Positions 7,553 to 15,356 of a stretch of 19,916 bases of DNA are shown piece by piece (position 1 is the first letter of the stretch; every line of letters begins with the position of its first letter). Under the pieces are notes generated by a model that saw only the letters and a list, made by a program, of their open reading frames with translations, ran no database searches and was not told the DNA's origin. The DNA is from Verrucomicrobiota bacterium (GTDB lineage: Bacteria > Verrucomicrobiota > Verrucomicrobiia > Limisphaerales > UBA8199). Both the position numbers and the translations under genes were made by a program. The stretch lies in assembly GCA_026397855.1 (NCBI GenBank), contig JAPLUA010000043.1, positions 1 to 19,916 on the forward strand, given 5' to 3'.

Positions 7553-8458
7553 CTAAAAGCTGGTGGTGCGTTCCTGCAACCACTGCAGATCCGTGGATCC
7601 GGGATCCCTGGAAGCAGGCGGCGTCGACAAATTCAGTACGTTCTTGTCTTTCCATTTCTTAATCTCGGAATGTCCGTCGGCAAACGAAAGTCCGCCTGAC
7701 CCATTGTGATAGCTCGCCGGGACATCGGGCCAGGAGTCCTTAAGATTGGGATCGCAGACAAAGAAGCCGTCGTTAATGCTAGCGGGATTCTCATCAATCA
7801 ACACCCAGCAGTTGGCGGGGGAGGGAGCGGTGATGTCGGCCTGCTTCCTGAACACACGGAGCGCGTTGGCACCAGTGTAACCTTTGGTGGTATTCCAGTC
7901 GTAGATGGGATTCAGCCAGCAGTTCATGGACATGCTTCGCGCAGTTCGCATATTGCCGATCGTCTTTTGATCTGCCGGGCATTTATAGACGGCCAGGCTA
8001 TTCACGTAAGAGAAAAGGAGCCCGCCTTGGATTAGCAGCGTGTTTGTAGCAGCCGGCAGCGAATCCACTGTTCCCAGCACCCATTGGGACTTTGCTCCGC
8101 CGGGTTGCCCGGCAGGGTCGTTCGGGGAAGTCACTATCGCATCCATGCCCCCGGTTCGCACAATTCTGTCGTCATTGTCGCCGGAATACATAAACCAGCC
8201 AAGCTGCAGTTGCTTGAGATTGTTGAGGCAACTTATGCCTTGAGCCTTGGTCTTGGCCTTTGCCAGCGCCGGCAGGAGCAGGGCTGCCAAGATCGCGATA
8301 ATCGCGATGACGACCAGGAGTTCGATGAGGGTGAACCCGGCCTGGTTGCTGGCCCTGGCATTCTTGATTTGGCATGTGGCGCTGGGCTTGGGCAGCCTTC
8401 CAGTAACAACAGTCTCAGTTCTCATATTAATTTTCGTTTTCGCCTTTCGGTTGGACAT
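7553..8458 (-). CDS. Pseudopilin with H-X9-DG C-terminal motif
   Basis: This 301-residue protein has a type IV prepilin N-terminus: a basic leader, then the G41/F42 cleavage site, glutamate at mature position 5 (E46) and a hydrophobic helix (FTLIELLVVIAIIAILAALL). A conserved C-x-NNLKQLQL segment follows the helix. Near the C-terminus, H251 is followed after nine residues by D261-G262, the prepilin processing-associated H-X9-DG motif that is abundant in Verrucomicrobiota and Planctomycetes. The product is expected to be processed by prepilin peptidase and held in the inner membrane or built into a pseudopilus; its exact role is unknown. It starts 46 bases after the Ig-domain gene's stop, in the same direction, so the two are probably one transcript. 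ATG 8425 (residue 12) is an alternative start; neither start has a clear Shine-Dalgarno. Confidence 0.92.
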   Translation of the reverse strand: MSNRKAKTKINMRTETVVTGRLPKPSATCQIKNARASNQAGFTLIELLVVIAIIAILAALLLPALAKAKTKAQGISCLNNLKQLQLGWFMYSGDNDDRIVRTGGMDAIVTSPNDPAGQPGGAKSQWVLGTVDSLPAATNTLLIQGGLLFSYVNSLAVYKCPADQKTIGNMRTARSMSMNCWLNPIYDWNTTKGYTGANALRVFRKQADITAPSPANCWVLIDENPASINDGFFVCDPNLKDSWPDVPASYHNGSGGLSFADGHSEIKKWKDKNVLNLSTPPASRDPGSTDLQWLQERTTSF

Positions 8459-8504
8459 CCGAAGGCTGGCACGGGCAGCCTTCGGAATGTAATCCAGACT
8501 TCCT

Positions 8505-10193
8505 CTACTTGGTCAGCACGCTGTAGAACCGTTTGGTGGGAGAAGCCAGGAGGGATGCCGTCTTGACGCCACCGTCGCCCGCAATCAGCCCCCCAATCGT
8601 CGTCCAGGAAGCGTCGGCAATGTTGTCTTTGTAAACCACCTGGTAACTGGTGGCGCCCTGCGACAGCCATGAGAGGTTGATATTGCCGCCGCTGATCGAG
8701 GCGGTCACGGTCACCGGGATCTTCTTCATGAGCCGCATGACATCCACATAAACACTGCCATTACCGACCCCCTCGGCATGAAGGGTAACCTGGTAGCGGA
8801 CGTGATCCGTCCCTGCCGGAGCGACGAGGTAGGCTGCATTCGTCGTGGAAGTGGAGGAGTAACCCGCCGGAACGCCATTGGTGACTTGAAGGAACATCCA
8901 GGCATCCTGCATGGTCGGTGTGTTGGTCACCCAGCATGATTGGTAGATGGCAATGGGAGGGTTATTTCCCTGGCGGAACTGCACTTCCAGGTAGGCTTCG
9001 TTGGTCGGCGCGCTCAAGGCGGTGTACTGGGACTGGAACATCCAGCCATCACCGGTGAAGGTGTCTCCCGGGGAGGCCGGTACATCCTGGTAGATTCCGT
9101 TATATTGACCCCCATTGTAAACCTGAACGACATTGGTGCCTTCGACCGGCGCTGCCCAAGGGAAATCGCCCTCGCTCAACAGCGCTGATCCAGAAAAATT
9201 AACCCAGGGTGAAGGCACGACCTGGAAGGCGTTGACTGCATCGTAATTCAATTCGAAACTCGGATTGTCGAGGGCATTGGCAAACTGATCCGGAGTCAGC
9301 ACGGTCAACTTTGCCGGTCGCGAATTAACAGCATTGAGAACATTAGAAACTACCACGGTGTAGTTCGTCGCCGCATCTGCGAATGTCACATTGCTCACGG
9401 TCAATGTCGGAGTGTTAACGCCCGAGAATTTTGCGCTGTTCAGCAAATTCGTGCCATACCGCTTCCAGTAATACGCCGGGGACGGACTACCCACAGCCGC
9501 GACCGTAAAAGAAGCCTTACCACCCAGAACCGCCCTGGCATCCACTGGATCGGCCACGACAGCCGGATTAGGAGTATCAACGTTGATACTAACCGCTTGA
9601 AGTGAGTTTGGAGAATTGGTCGGAGTATTCGGCCCGTAAAGCATAAAGCCATACTGGCAAATGCCGCCAGGGGGGATAGTGCGAGTAACCGAGAACGGAC
9701 TGCCTCCGACGATAGGCACCGATGTCAGCCCACCGTAGTTGCCATAGTTGCCATTAAAGTGCTTGATCACCGCAGAGCAAGTCCAACCGGCTGGCAGGCT
9801 GTTCGACTGAACGGTGCCTTGGAATGTTACATCGTTCCCTGCGAAGCTGGCGCCAACGTCAACGTAGCTATTGGCTTCCAGAAGCTTGTTCGGGGTGCCA
9901 TCGGCGAGGTTCCAATAATATCCGTTGTTTGTGCTCACGGTATTATTGTTGATTTGCAGAATCAAATGGGCGGCATTGGATTGATAGGGGACAAACTTGG
10001 ATCGAAGATCGGCGAATCCCCAGGCTCCACCAGCGACGTACACATTGTTGGTGGTGTACCAATTCATGTAGCCAACCCAGTTCTTGGTCGAGTCAACTTT
10101 GACCGTGATCTGGGAATAACCTGGAATGGCAGAACTGAGGATTGCGCAGAGGGCCAAGGTTGCTACGATACGATTCTTGATGGGGGATTTCAT
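8505..10193 (-). CDS. Secreted Ig-domain protein with beta-sandwich modules
   Basis: The start at ATG 10193 is chosen because it opens directly into a signal peptide (MKSPIKNRIVATLALCAILS, cleavage near GYSQ). The open frame continues 36 codons upstream to 10301, but that extension has no such signal. The mature protein of about 535 residues has several parts. First comes an N-terminal domain of about 180 residues with many aromatic and Asn residues (YMNWYTTNNVYVAGGAWGF). An Ig-like domain follows at about 210-300 (a VVADPVDARAVLGGKASFTV opening and a closing YTVVVSNVLN). Next is a jelly-roll module typical of carbohydrate-binding domains (NPSFE ... YQDVPASPGDTFT). A fibronectin-III-like segment ends in FYSVLTK. 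No catalytic motif is seen. It is probably a secreted or surface-bound binding protein, co-transcribed with the pseudopilin gene. Its ligand is unknown. Confidence 0.88.
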   Translation of the reverse strand: MKSPIKNRIVATLALCAILSSAIPGYSQITVKVDSTKNWVGYMNWYTTNNVYVAGGAWGFADLRSKFVPYQSNAAHLILQINNNTVSTNNGYYWNLADGTPNKLLEANSYVDVGASFAGNDVTFQGTVQSNSLPAGWTCSAVIKHFNGNYGNYGGLTSVPIVGGSPFSVTRTIPPGGICQYGFMLYGPNTPTNSPNSLQAVSINVDTPNPAVVADPVDARAVLGGKASFTVAAVGSPSPAYYWKRYGTNLLNSAKFSGVNTPTLTVSNVTFADAATNYTVVVSNVLNAVNSRPAKLTVLTPDQFANALDNPSFELNYDAVNAFQVVPSPWVNFSGSALLSEGDFPWAAPVEGTNVVQVYNGGQYNGIYQDVPASPGDTFTGDGWMFQSQYTALSAPTNEAYLEVQFRQGNNPPIAIYQSCWVTNTPTMQDAWMFLQVTNGVPAGYSSTSTTNAAYLVAPAGTDHVRYQVTLHAEGVGNGSVYVDVMRLMKKIPVTVTASISGGNINLSWLSQGATSYQVVYKDNIADASWTTIGGLIAGDGGVKTASLLASPTKRFYSVLTK

Positions 10194-10329
10194 AACTTGA
10201 ACAGGTCGGTTTGCGATTGGGTGACTCAGGTCAATCTGAGCCGTTGCGGTGGGTTGGCTGGTTATTATCATGGTAGAAGTATTTTCGGCATAGTTGACCA
10301 TGCGCTTTGCTTTCTTTGGCTATTTATTG

Positions 10330-10347
10330 CAACAACTGCATTTGTTG
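10330..10347. promoter_or_regulatory. Inverted repeat at the predicted leftward start
   Basis: The sequence caacaa (10330-10335) and ttgttg (10342-10347) form a 6-bp inverted repeat with a 6-base spacer. It sits just downstream of the predicted leftward -10, where a repressor could block transcription start. It is short, so chance is possible. Confidence 0.35.
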
Positions 10348-10353
10348 TAGTGC

Positions 10354-10382
10354 AAACTATTACACGCTTCGCAGGCTGTCAA
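10354..10382 (-). promoter_or_regulatory. Predicted sigma-70-type promoter for the Ig/pseudopilin unit
   Basis: Read on the minus strand, a perfect TTGACA (-35, 10382-10377) is followed after 17 bases by TAGTTT (10359-10354), a modest -10. The surrounding DNA is AT-rich in a GC-rich window. Transcription would start near 10347, giving a leader of about 150 bases before the ATG at 10193. Confidence 0.45.
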
Positions 10383-10731
10383 CAGTATATTCACACTTTT
10401 TTTATCACCCCAATACACCGTCACATAAGCTATGCCGATTTACAACCTGGCAATAGCGCTACCTGGTGCGGCGTTCTCATCAAAAAGTCACCAAATGCTA
10501 TAGCGCTCAAGATCCCCGGGAGAAACTCCGCCACTTCGGAGCTTTCACTACAGGAGCCCACATTCTGAGGAGACAATGCCTCCTCGTACCACCTGGCACA
10601 TGCGCAAATTCCTGGTAAGGTGGGCGGGGAAACCTCGTCGACCGTGAGGGTTGGGGAGGTGCCGAGTCGTTTCTTACCGGCAATTCGCGAAAGTGCCCGC
10701 AGACCCACCTCGATTCGTGGAGATATTCTTG

Positions 10732-10758
10732 TTGACCGCTGACGTAGTAGTATATACT
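10732..10758 (+). promoter_or_regulatory. Predicted promoter of the carbohydrate operon
   Basis: TTGACC (10732-10737) and TATACT (10753-10758) each match the sigma-70 consensus at five of six positions. They are separated by 15 bases, which is shorter than optimal and suggests an activated or tightly controlled promoter. Transcription would start near 10765, leaving a leader of about 120 bases before the first gene. Confidence 0.45.
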
Positions 10759-10760
10759 AC
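10747..10760. promoter_or_regulatory. Perfect 14-bp palindrome, probable operator
   Basis: The sequence gtagtatatactac is a perfect palindrome and covers the predicted -10 of the rightward promoter. A dimeric repressor bound here would block RNA polymerase. The central TATA and short arms look more like a GntR-type site than a LacI-type site centred on CG. The protein that binds it is not in this window. Confidence 0.5.
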
Positions 10761-10886
10761 GCACGTTATGACTTGTAAGCTGATGTGCCGTTGGGAGATT
10801 CCTGAGCCTTTTGGCAGCGCGTTGTTCCTTCCTCAAATGCAGCCTGTTGGCGACCGGTACCCGCAACGTCGGACGATGGGATCTAT

Positions 10887-12431
10887 ATGAGCCACAGGAA
10901 CAATTACACGATCCAGGTGGCCCTGATTGTCGCGTTGGGGGGCTTTGTTTGGGGGTTCGATGCCACGGTGATTTCGGGGGCAGTGCCCTTTATTCAGAAG
11001 TATTTTGGTTTGCAGGGTGACCGTGGGGATTTCCTGCTCGGGCTGGCCGTGAGTTGTCTTGGCTGGGGGGTTCTGGGAGGGACGGCCGTTGCGGGTTGGT
11101 TCAGCGACCGGTTTGGGCGCAAGAATGTCCTGATTACCACGGCGGTGTTTTTCACGGGCTCGGCTCTGCTCTCGGCGCTCACCACAAACTTTGCGGTCTT
11201 CGTCTTCTCCCGGATTCTCGGCGGGATCGCGGTGGGCGGCGCCATCCTGATCGCGCCGGTTTACATTGCGGAGATTTCGCCCCCGCAGTTGCGCGGCAGC
11301 ATGGTTTCGCTCAATCAGCTCATGATCGTGCTGGGCATCTCGGCCTCGTTCTTCTCGAACTACTTTCTCCTGGAAGTGGGGGATAACAACTGGCGCTGGA
11401 TGCTAGGGATGGATGCGATTCCGGCGGCGCTCTACTTCCTGCTGCTGTTTGCCGTCCCGGAAAGCCCCCGCTGGCTCTTCGGCAAGGGGCACGCGGATCG
11501 GGCCAAGGAGATCCTGATTAAAGCCTGCGGCGAGGCGCAGGCGGAGGATGAACTGCGCAACATCCGGCAGAGCTTCGGCGAGCAGGCTCCCCGGGTCAGT
11601 GTGTCGGGCCTGTTCAGCAAGAAGATGCGCTTCGTCATGATCATCGCGCTGGTCATCGCTTTCTTCCAGCAGATCACCGGCATCAACGCCATCTTCTATT
11701 ATCTGCCCACGATTTTCGCCCAGGCGGGCGGGGGCACCAACGCGGCGTTCAAGCAGGCGGTGCTGGTTGGCCTGGTGAACCTGGCGATGACCTTCGTGGC
11801 GATCCGGTTCGTGGACCGCTTGGGCCGCAAGCCCCTGCTGGTCATCGGGGCGGCGGGGATGGCGGTGTCGCTGCTGACATGCAGTTGGGCGTTTCACGAT
11901 TCCAGTTATCAGCTTACGGAGAAATCGTTTGTGGTGCTGAAGGATAACAAGGTGCCGGAGAGCCTGATCGCCGAATTGAAGAATGTGGAAAGCAAGGTGT
12001 TCGGGACCGACAAGGCATTCCTGGCCGACCTCGACCACAAGATCGGGGCTGAGCGGCTCAAACCTTACCGCGATGCGCTCGTCAGCGCGGGGCTGAGTAT
12101 CCGCGCGCAGTTGGTCTTGTTTGCCATCATCGGGTTTGTGGCGTCGTTCGCCATTTCGCTGGGCCCCGTGATGTGGGTGCTGCTGTCGGAGATCTTTCCC
12201 AACCAATACCGGGGCATGGCCATCTCGCTGGCCGGCTTTTGGAATTCGGCCGTGAGCGCCAGCGTGACGTTTATCTTCCCCTGGGAATTGTCGCATTTCG
12301 GCTCCGCGGGCACTTTCCTGGGCTACGGGCTCATGGCGGCCGCGGCGCTGGTCTTCGTGCTGCTGTTCATCCCGGAAACCAAGGGCAAGACCCTGGAGGA
12401 GTTGGAGGGGATGCTGATGCGTGATGCGTGA
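10887..12431 (+). CDS. MFS sugar porter (sugar/H+ symporter type)
   Basis: This 514-residue inner-membrane transporter has the twelve-helix layout and signature motifs of the sugar porter branch of the major facilitator superfamily. These are GFVWGFDATVISGA in helix 1, DRFGRK after helix 2 (about residue 74), PESPRWLF (about 190), QQITGIN in helix 7 (about 261), VDRLGRKP after helix 8 (about 309) and PETKGKTLEELE near the C-terminus (about 496). Family members import monosaccharides or small oligosaccharides with protons; the substrate is not readable from sequence. An unusual polar insertion of about 70 residues (337-407) lies between helices 9 and 10, on the periplasmic side. The last codons (MRDA and stop) lie in a TGATGCG heptad array, so the natural C-terminus may have been altered. 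It is the first gene of the operon. Confidence 0.95.
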   Translation: MSHRNNYTIQVALIVALGGFVWGFDATVISGAVPFIQKYFGLQGDRGDFLLGLAVSCLGWGVLGGTAVAGWFSDRFGRKNVLITTAVFFTGSALLSALTTNFAVFVFSRILGGIAVGGAILIAPVYIAEISPPQLRGSMVSLNQLMIVLGISASFFSNYFLLEVGDNNWRWMLGMDAIPAALYFLLLFAVPESPRWLFGKGHADRAKEILIKACGEAQAEDELRNIRQSFGEQAPRVSVSGLFSKKMRFVMIIALVIAFFQQITGINAIFYYLPTIFAQAGGGTNAAFKQAVLVGLVNLAMTFVAIRFVDRLGRKPLLVIGAAGMAVSLLTCSWAFHDSSYQLTEKSFVVLKDNKVPESLIAELKNVESKVFGTDKAFLADLDHKIGAERLKPYRDALVSAGLSIRAQLVLFAIIGFVASFAISLGPVMWVLLSEIFPNQYRGMAISLAGFWNSAVSASVTFIFPWELSHFGSAGTFLGYGLMAAAALVFVLLFIPETKGKTLEELEGMLMRDA

Positions 12432-12449
12432 TGCGTGAACCGTGATTGA
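12415..12449 (+). repeat. Heptanucleotide array, TGATGCG x5
   Basis: Three perfect units of TGATGCG (12415, 12422, 12429) are followed by two degenerate ones (TGAACCG, TGATTGA). The third unit supplies the stop codon of the sugar porter gene. Because seven is not a multiple of three, the TGA in successive units falls in all three reading frames. Confidence 0.85.
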
Positions 12450-12462
12450 GACCATTGTTGCA

Positions 12463-13845
12463 ATGAGAACCAAGAGACGATCTGTAAACCCTGGACTGCT
12501 GGCATCGGCGCTGGCCATTGTTGCTGGCTTGTTGGCGAGCGGCGATGCGTGCCACAGTGCCGAACCGCAGAGATCGCGCGGGCCGGTGAAAGTGGAAATC
12601 CGCAAGAACGCCGACCGCTATCAACTTTATGTGGACCAACAGCCGTTTTACATCAAGGGTGCCGGCATTGAGCTGGGCTCGCCTGAAAAGCTGAAGCAGC
12701 ACGGCGGCAATTGCTTCCGCACCTGGAGCACCGACAACGGCCGCGACACCGGCGAGCAGGTATTGAATCGGGCTCTCACGAACGGGCTCTACGTCGCGAT
12801 GGGGCTGGACGTGGATCACGAGCGCCGCGGCTTCGACTACGACAACACCAATGCCGTGGCCAGGCAGTTCGCCTTGCTGAAATCCCAGGTCCTGGAGTAC
12901 CGGAACCATCCGGCGCTGCTCCTCTGGGTTGTCGGCAACGAGCTGAACTTCGAGAAGAACCCGAAGGTGTGGGACGCCGTCAATGACCTCTCGCGCATGA
13001 TCCATGAACTGGATCCGAACCACCCGACCACCACCACCCTGGCCGGTTTCAAGCAGGAGACGGTGAACCTGGTCAAAACCCGCGCACCCGATCTGGATTT
13101 CATCTCCTTCCAGATGTATTGCGACATTATCAACCTCCCGAAATACCTGGGCGAAGCGGCCTGGGACAAGCCCTACATCGTGACGGAATGGGGCGCGACC
13201 GGCCACTGGGAGTGTGGCAAAACCGCCTGGGGGGCACCGATCGAGAACGACAGCACCACCAAGGCCGACCTCTACGAGAAGCGCTTCCACGCGGTCATCG
13301 AGTCGGACCAGAAGCTCTGCCTCGGCTCCTACGTATTCCTGTGGGGCAATAAGCAGGAACGAACCCCCACTTGGTATGGCATGTTCCTCAACTCGGGCGA
13401 GGAGACCGCGCCGGTGGACGTGATGCGCTATCTCTGGAGCGGGGCCTGGCCGGCCAATCGCAGTCCCCGGCTGGAAGGCATTTGGCTGGACGGGAAAATC
13501 GCCCCGCAGAGCATCCGGCTGCACCCGGGAGAGGCTTACCCCGCCAAGGTCGCTGCGAGCGATCCCGACCACGACCCGCTCACCTACCGCTGGGAGGTTA
13601 TGGAAGAGAGCGCTGAAACCAAGATTGGCGGCGACGCCGAGTCAAAGCCGGCGCAGGTGCCGGGTTTGATCGCCACCCCCGGTCAAAGCGAGATCTCCCT
13701 GCGAACCCCGAACAAGCCGGGAGCCTATCGCCTCTTTGCCTACGTTTTTGATGGCCGAGGCCATGCCGCGCACGCAAACATCCCCTTCTATGTCGAAGAT
13801 TCGAGCGGGAACCGGAAGCCCGACACCAAAGCCAGCCAGCCGTAA
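12463..13845 (+). CDS. Exported GH2/clan GH-A type TIM-barrel glycosidase
   Basis: The ATG at 12463 is preferred because it opens a signal peptide (MRTKRRSVNPGLLASALAIV, probable cleavage near ACHSA). A GTG at 12442 lies inside the upstream heptad array. The 460-residue protein has a TIM barrel from about residue 55 to 325, resembling the catalytic domain of glycoside hydrolase family 2. The motif WVVGNEL carries the probable acid/base E160, and IVTEWGATG carries the probable nucleophile E242. The spacing and motifs fit retaining clan GH-A enzymes. The N-terminal beta-sandwich domains of full GH2 enzymes are missing. A C-terminal PKD/cadherin-like domain (DPDHDPLTYRWEV, about 350-460) follows. 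Being exported and flanked by two transporters, it probably trims a glycan or oligosaccharide outside the cytoplasm. Its substrate is unknown. Confidence 0.92.
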   Translation: MRTKRRSVNPGLLASALAIVAGLLASGDACHSAEPQRSRGPVKVEIRKNADRYQLYVDQQPFYIKGAGIELGSPEKLKQHGGNCFRTWSTDNGRDTGEQVLNRALTNGLYVAMGLDVDHERRGFDYDNTNAVARQFALLKSQVLEYRNHPALLLWVVGNELNFEKNPKVWDAVNDLSRMIHELDPNHPTTTTLAGFKQETVNLVKTRAPDLDFISFQMYCDIINLPKYLGEAAWDKPYIVTEWGATGHWECGKTAWGAPIENDSTTKADLYEKRFHAVIESDQKLCLGSYVFLWGNKQERTPTWYGMFLNSGEETAPVDVMRYLWSGAWPANRSPRLEGIWLDGKIAPQSIRLHPGEAYPAKVAASDPDHDPLTYRWEVMEESAETKIGGDAESKPAQVPGLIATPGQSEISLRTPNKPGAYRLFAYVFDGRGHAAHANIPFYVEDSSGNRKPDTKASQP

Positions 13846-13865
13846 CCCGGCTCCCACCTACAACT

Positions 13866-15293
13866 ATGAGTTCTGTTGATTACGCCTCACCCCAGAAAGC
13901 CGGCGCTGCCGACCCCAACGCGCAGAAACGAAATGAGGCCGCCGGCACGCTGGGCTTCAAGGAGAAACTCGGCTATGGCCTGGGCGACACGGCGTCGCAC
14001 TTTGTCTGGGATATGGTGGGCTTCTGGCTGCTGTTCTTCTACACGGATGTTTACAAGATTCCCGCGGCGGCGGCGGGCACCATCATGCTCGTCGCCCGGT
14101 TCTGGGACATGGCCATTGACCCGGTCATCGGCATCGTATCCGACCGGACGCAAACACGGTGGGGGAAGTTCCGTCCCTACATCCTGTTCGGCGCCGTGCC
14201 CTACGCCCTGCTGGCGATCCTGACTTTCACCACGCCCAACCTTGGCGAGACCGGCAAGATCATTTACGCCGGCGCAACCTACGTGCTCTTGATGACCGCC
14301 TACGCGGCCGTCAACCTCCCCTACTCTTCCCTGGCGGCGGTGATGACCGACGACACCTACGAACGAGCGGGCCTGAACACCTATCGGTTTATCTGCGCCT
14401 TCGGCGGCCAGTTCGTGGTTACCGGCCTGGCCCTGACGCTGGCCAAGTTCTTCGGCGGAGGCGACAAGGCGCAGGGGTTTCAATACACCCTCATCCTGTT
14501 TGGATTCCTGAGCCTGGTGTTCTTCTTCATCACCTTCAAGACCTCGAAGGAAAGGGTGCAGCCTTCGCCAGCGCTGAAAAACTCCCTCAAGGAAGACCTC
14601 AAGAACCTGGGCAAGAACCGTCCCTGGATTGTCCTCGCCATTGTCGGGGTGGTCTCGTTTGTGATGTTTGCGATGCAGAATGCGGCGATCGCCTACTACT
14701 TCAAATACTACATCGGCAAGGAGGACAATGTGCAGCTATTCAATGTGGTAGGCACCGTGGCCCTGATCGTTGCCCTGCCCTTTTCAAAACCCCTGGCCCG
14801 GAGATTCGGCAATAAGAATGTGTTCATCGGCAGTTCCCTGATCTCGGGTGCTTTCTTCATCGCCATGTATCTGCCGGGAGACAAGAGCCTGTTCACGATC
14901 TACGTGCTGAATATTCTCGGCAAGATGGCCTATGCCCCCGCGGTGCCCCTGCTGTGGACCATGATCGCTGACTCCGCCGACTATTCGGAATGGAAAACCG
15001 GTCGGCGGGCGACCGGCCTCTACTTTTCCGCGGCCACCTTCGCGCAGAAGGCCGGCTGGGGCATCGGGGCGGCGATTGCCGGCTGGGTGCTCACCGTTTT
15101 CAACTACGTTCCCGAAGCCACGCAGACGGCCACCGCACTGACAGGGATCAAGCTGCTCGTCTCCGTGATTCCGGGGGTCCTCTACATGTCCTGCGCCATC
15201 TTCATGCTCGCCTATAACATTGATTCCCGGACCACCGATTTAATGCAGGTGGAGCTCAAGGCGAGACGGAAGTTGCAGGAATCTCGGGCGTGA
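13866..15293 (+). CDS. GPH-family (MFS_2) sugar:cation symporter
   Basis: This 475-residue, twelve-helix transporter belongs to the glycoside-pentoside-hexuronide:cation symporter family. Typical features are the opening EKLGYGLGDTASHFVWDMVG, the loop SDRTQTRWGKFRPY (about residues 92-107), and PLLWTMIADSADYSEWKTGRRATG in the second half, broken here into its key parts PLLWTMIADSADY and EWKTGRR. Members import glycosides or oligosaccharides with sodium or protons. It starts 20 bases after the glycosidase gene, so the two are probably co-transcribed, although no Shine-Dalgarno is visible. Having both a sugar porter and a GPH symporter in one operon suggests uptake of two different products, for example a monosaccharide and a disaccharide. 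Its stop codon lies in the first unit of a second heptad array. Confidence 0.95.
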   Translation: MSSVDYASPQKAGAADPNAQKRNEAAGTLGFKEKLGYGLGDTASHFVWDMVGFWLLFFYTDVYKIPAAAAGTIMLVARFWDMAIDPVIGIVSDRTQTRWGKFRPYILFGAVPYALLAILTFTTPNLGETGKIIYAGATYVLLMTAYAAVNLPYSSLAAVMTDDTYERAGLNTYRFICAFGGQFVVTGLALTLAKFFGGGDKAQGFQYTLILFGFLSLVFFFITFKTSKERVQPSPALKNSLKEDLKNLGKNRPWIVLAIVGVVSFVMFAMQNAAIAYYFKYYIGKEDNVQLFNVVGTVALIVALPFSKPLARRFGNKNVFIGSSLISGAFFIAMYLPGDKSLFTIYVLNILGKMAYAPAVPLLWTMIADSADYSEWKTGRRATGLYFSAATFAQKAGWGIGAAIAGWVLTVFNYVPEATQTATALTGIKLLVSVIPGVLYMSCAIFMLAYNIDSRTTDLMQVELKARRKLQESRA

Positions 15294-15325
15294 TGCGGGA
15301 TGCGTGAAACGTGATGCGGGATGGC
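15291..15325 (+). repeat. Second heptanucleotide array, TGATGCG type
   Basis: Five consecutive units read TGATGCG, GGATGCG, TGAAACG, TGATGCG and GGATGGC. The first unit supplies the stop codon of the GPH symporter, and the last contains the ATG at 15321, which could start the next gene. Confidence 0.8.
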
Positions 15326-15356
15326 TCCGGCGCTACAGACCGAACCAGGCAATTCC

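Larger units (their letters stand above)
10194..10886. other. Divergent regulatory region
   Basis: This 693-base region separates the leftward Ig-protein/pseudopilin unit from the rightward carbohydrate operon. Its AT-rich part at 10310-10400 holds a TTGACA-type promoter for the leftward unit, and a second promoter-like block with a palindrome lies at 10732-10760 for the rightward operon. Between them, 10400-10730 shows only open frames without recognisable protein content and small hairpins such as gaggag/ctcctc at 10567-10585. No regulator gene is present. Confidence 0.6.

Noticed and set aside
10507..10866. Small open frames in the divergent regulatory region, considered as a regulator gene
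   Set aside because: No helix-turn-helix or other recognisable pattern is present, and they run across the predicted promoter.
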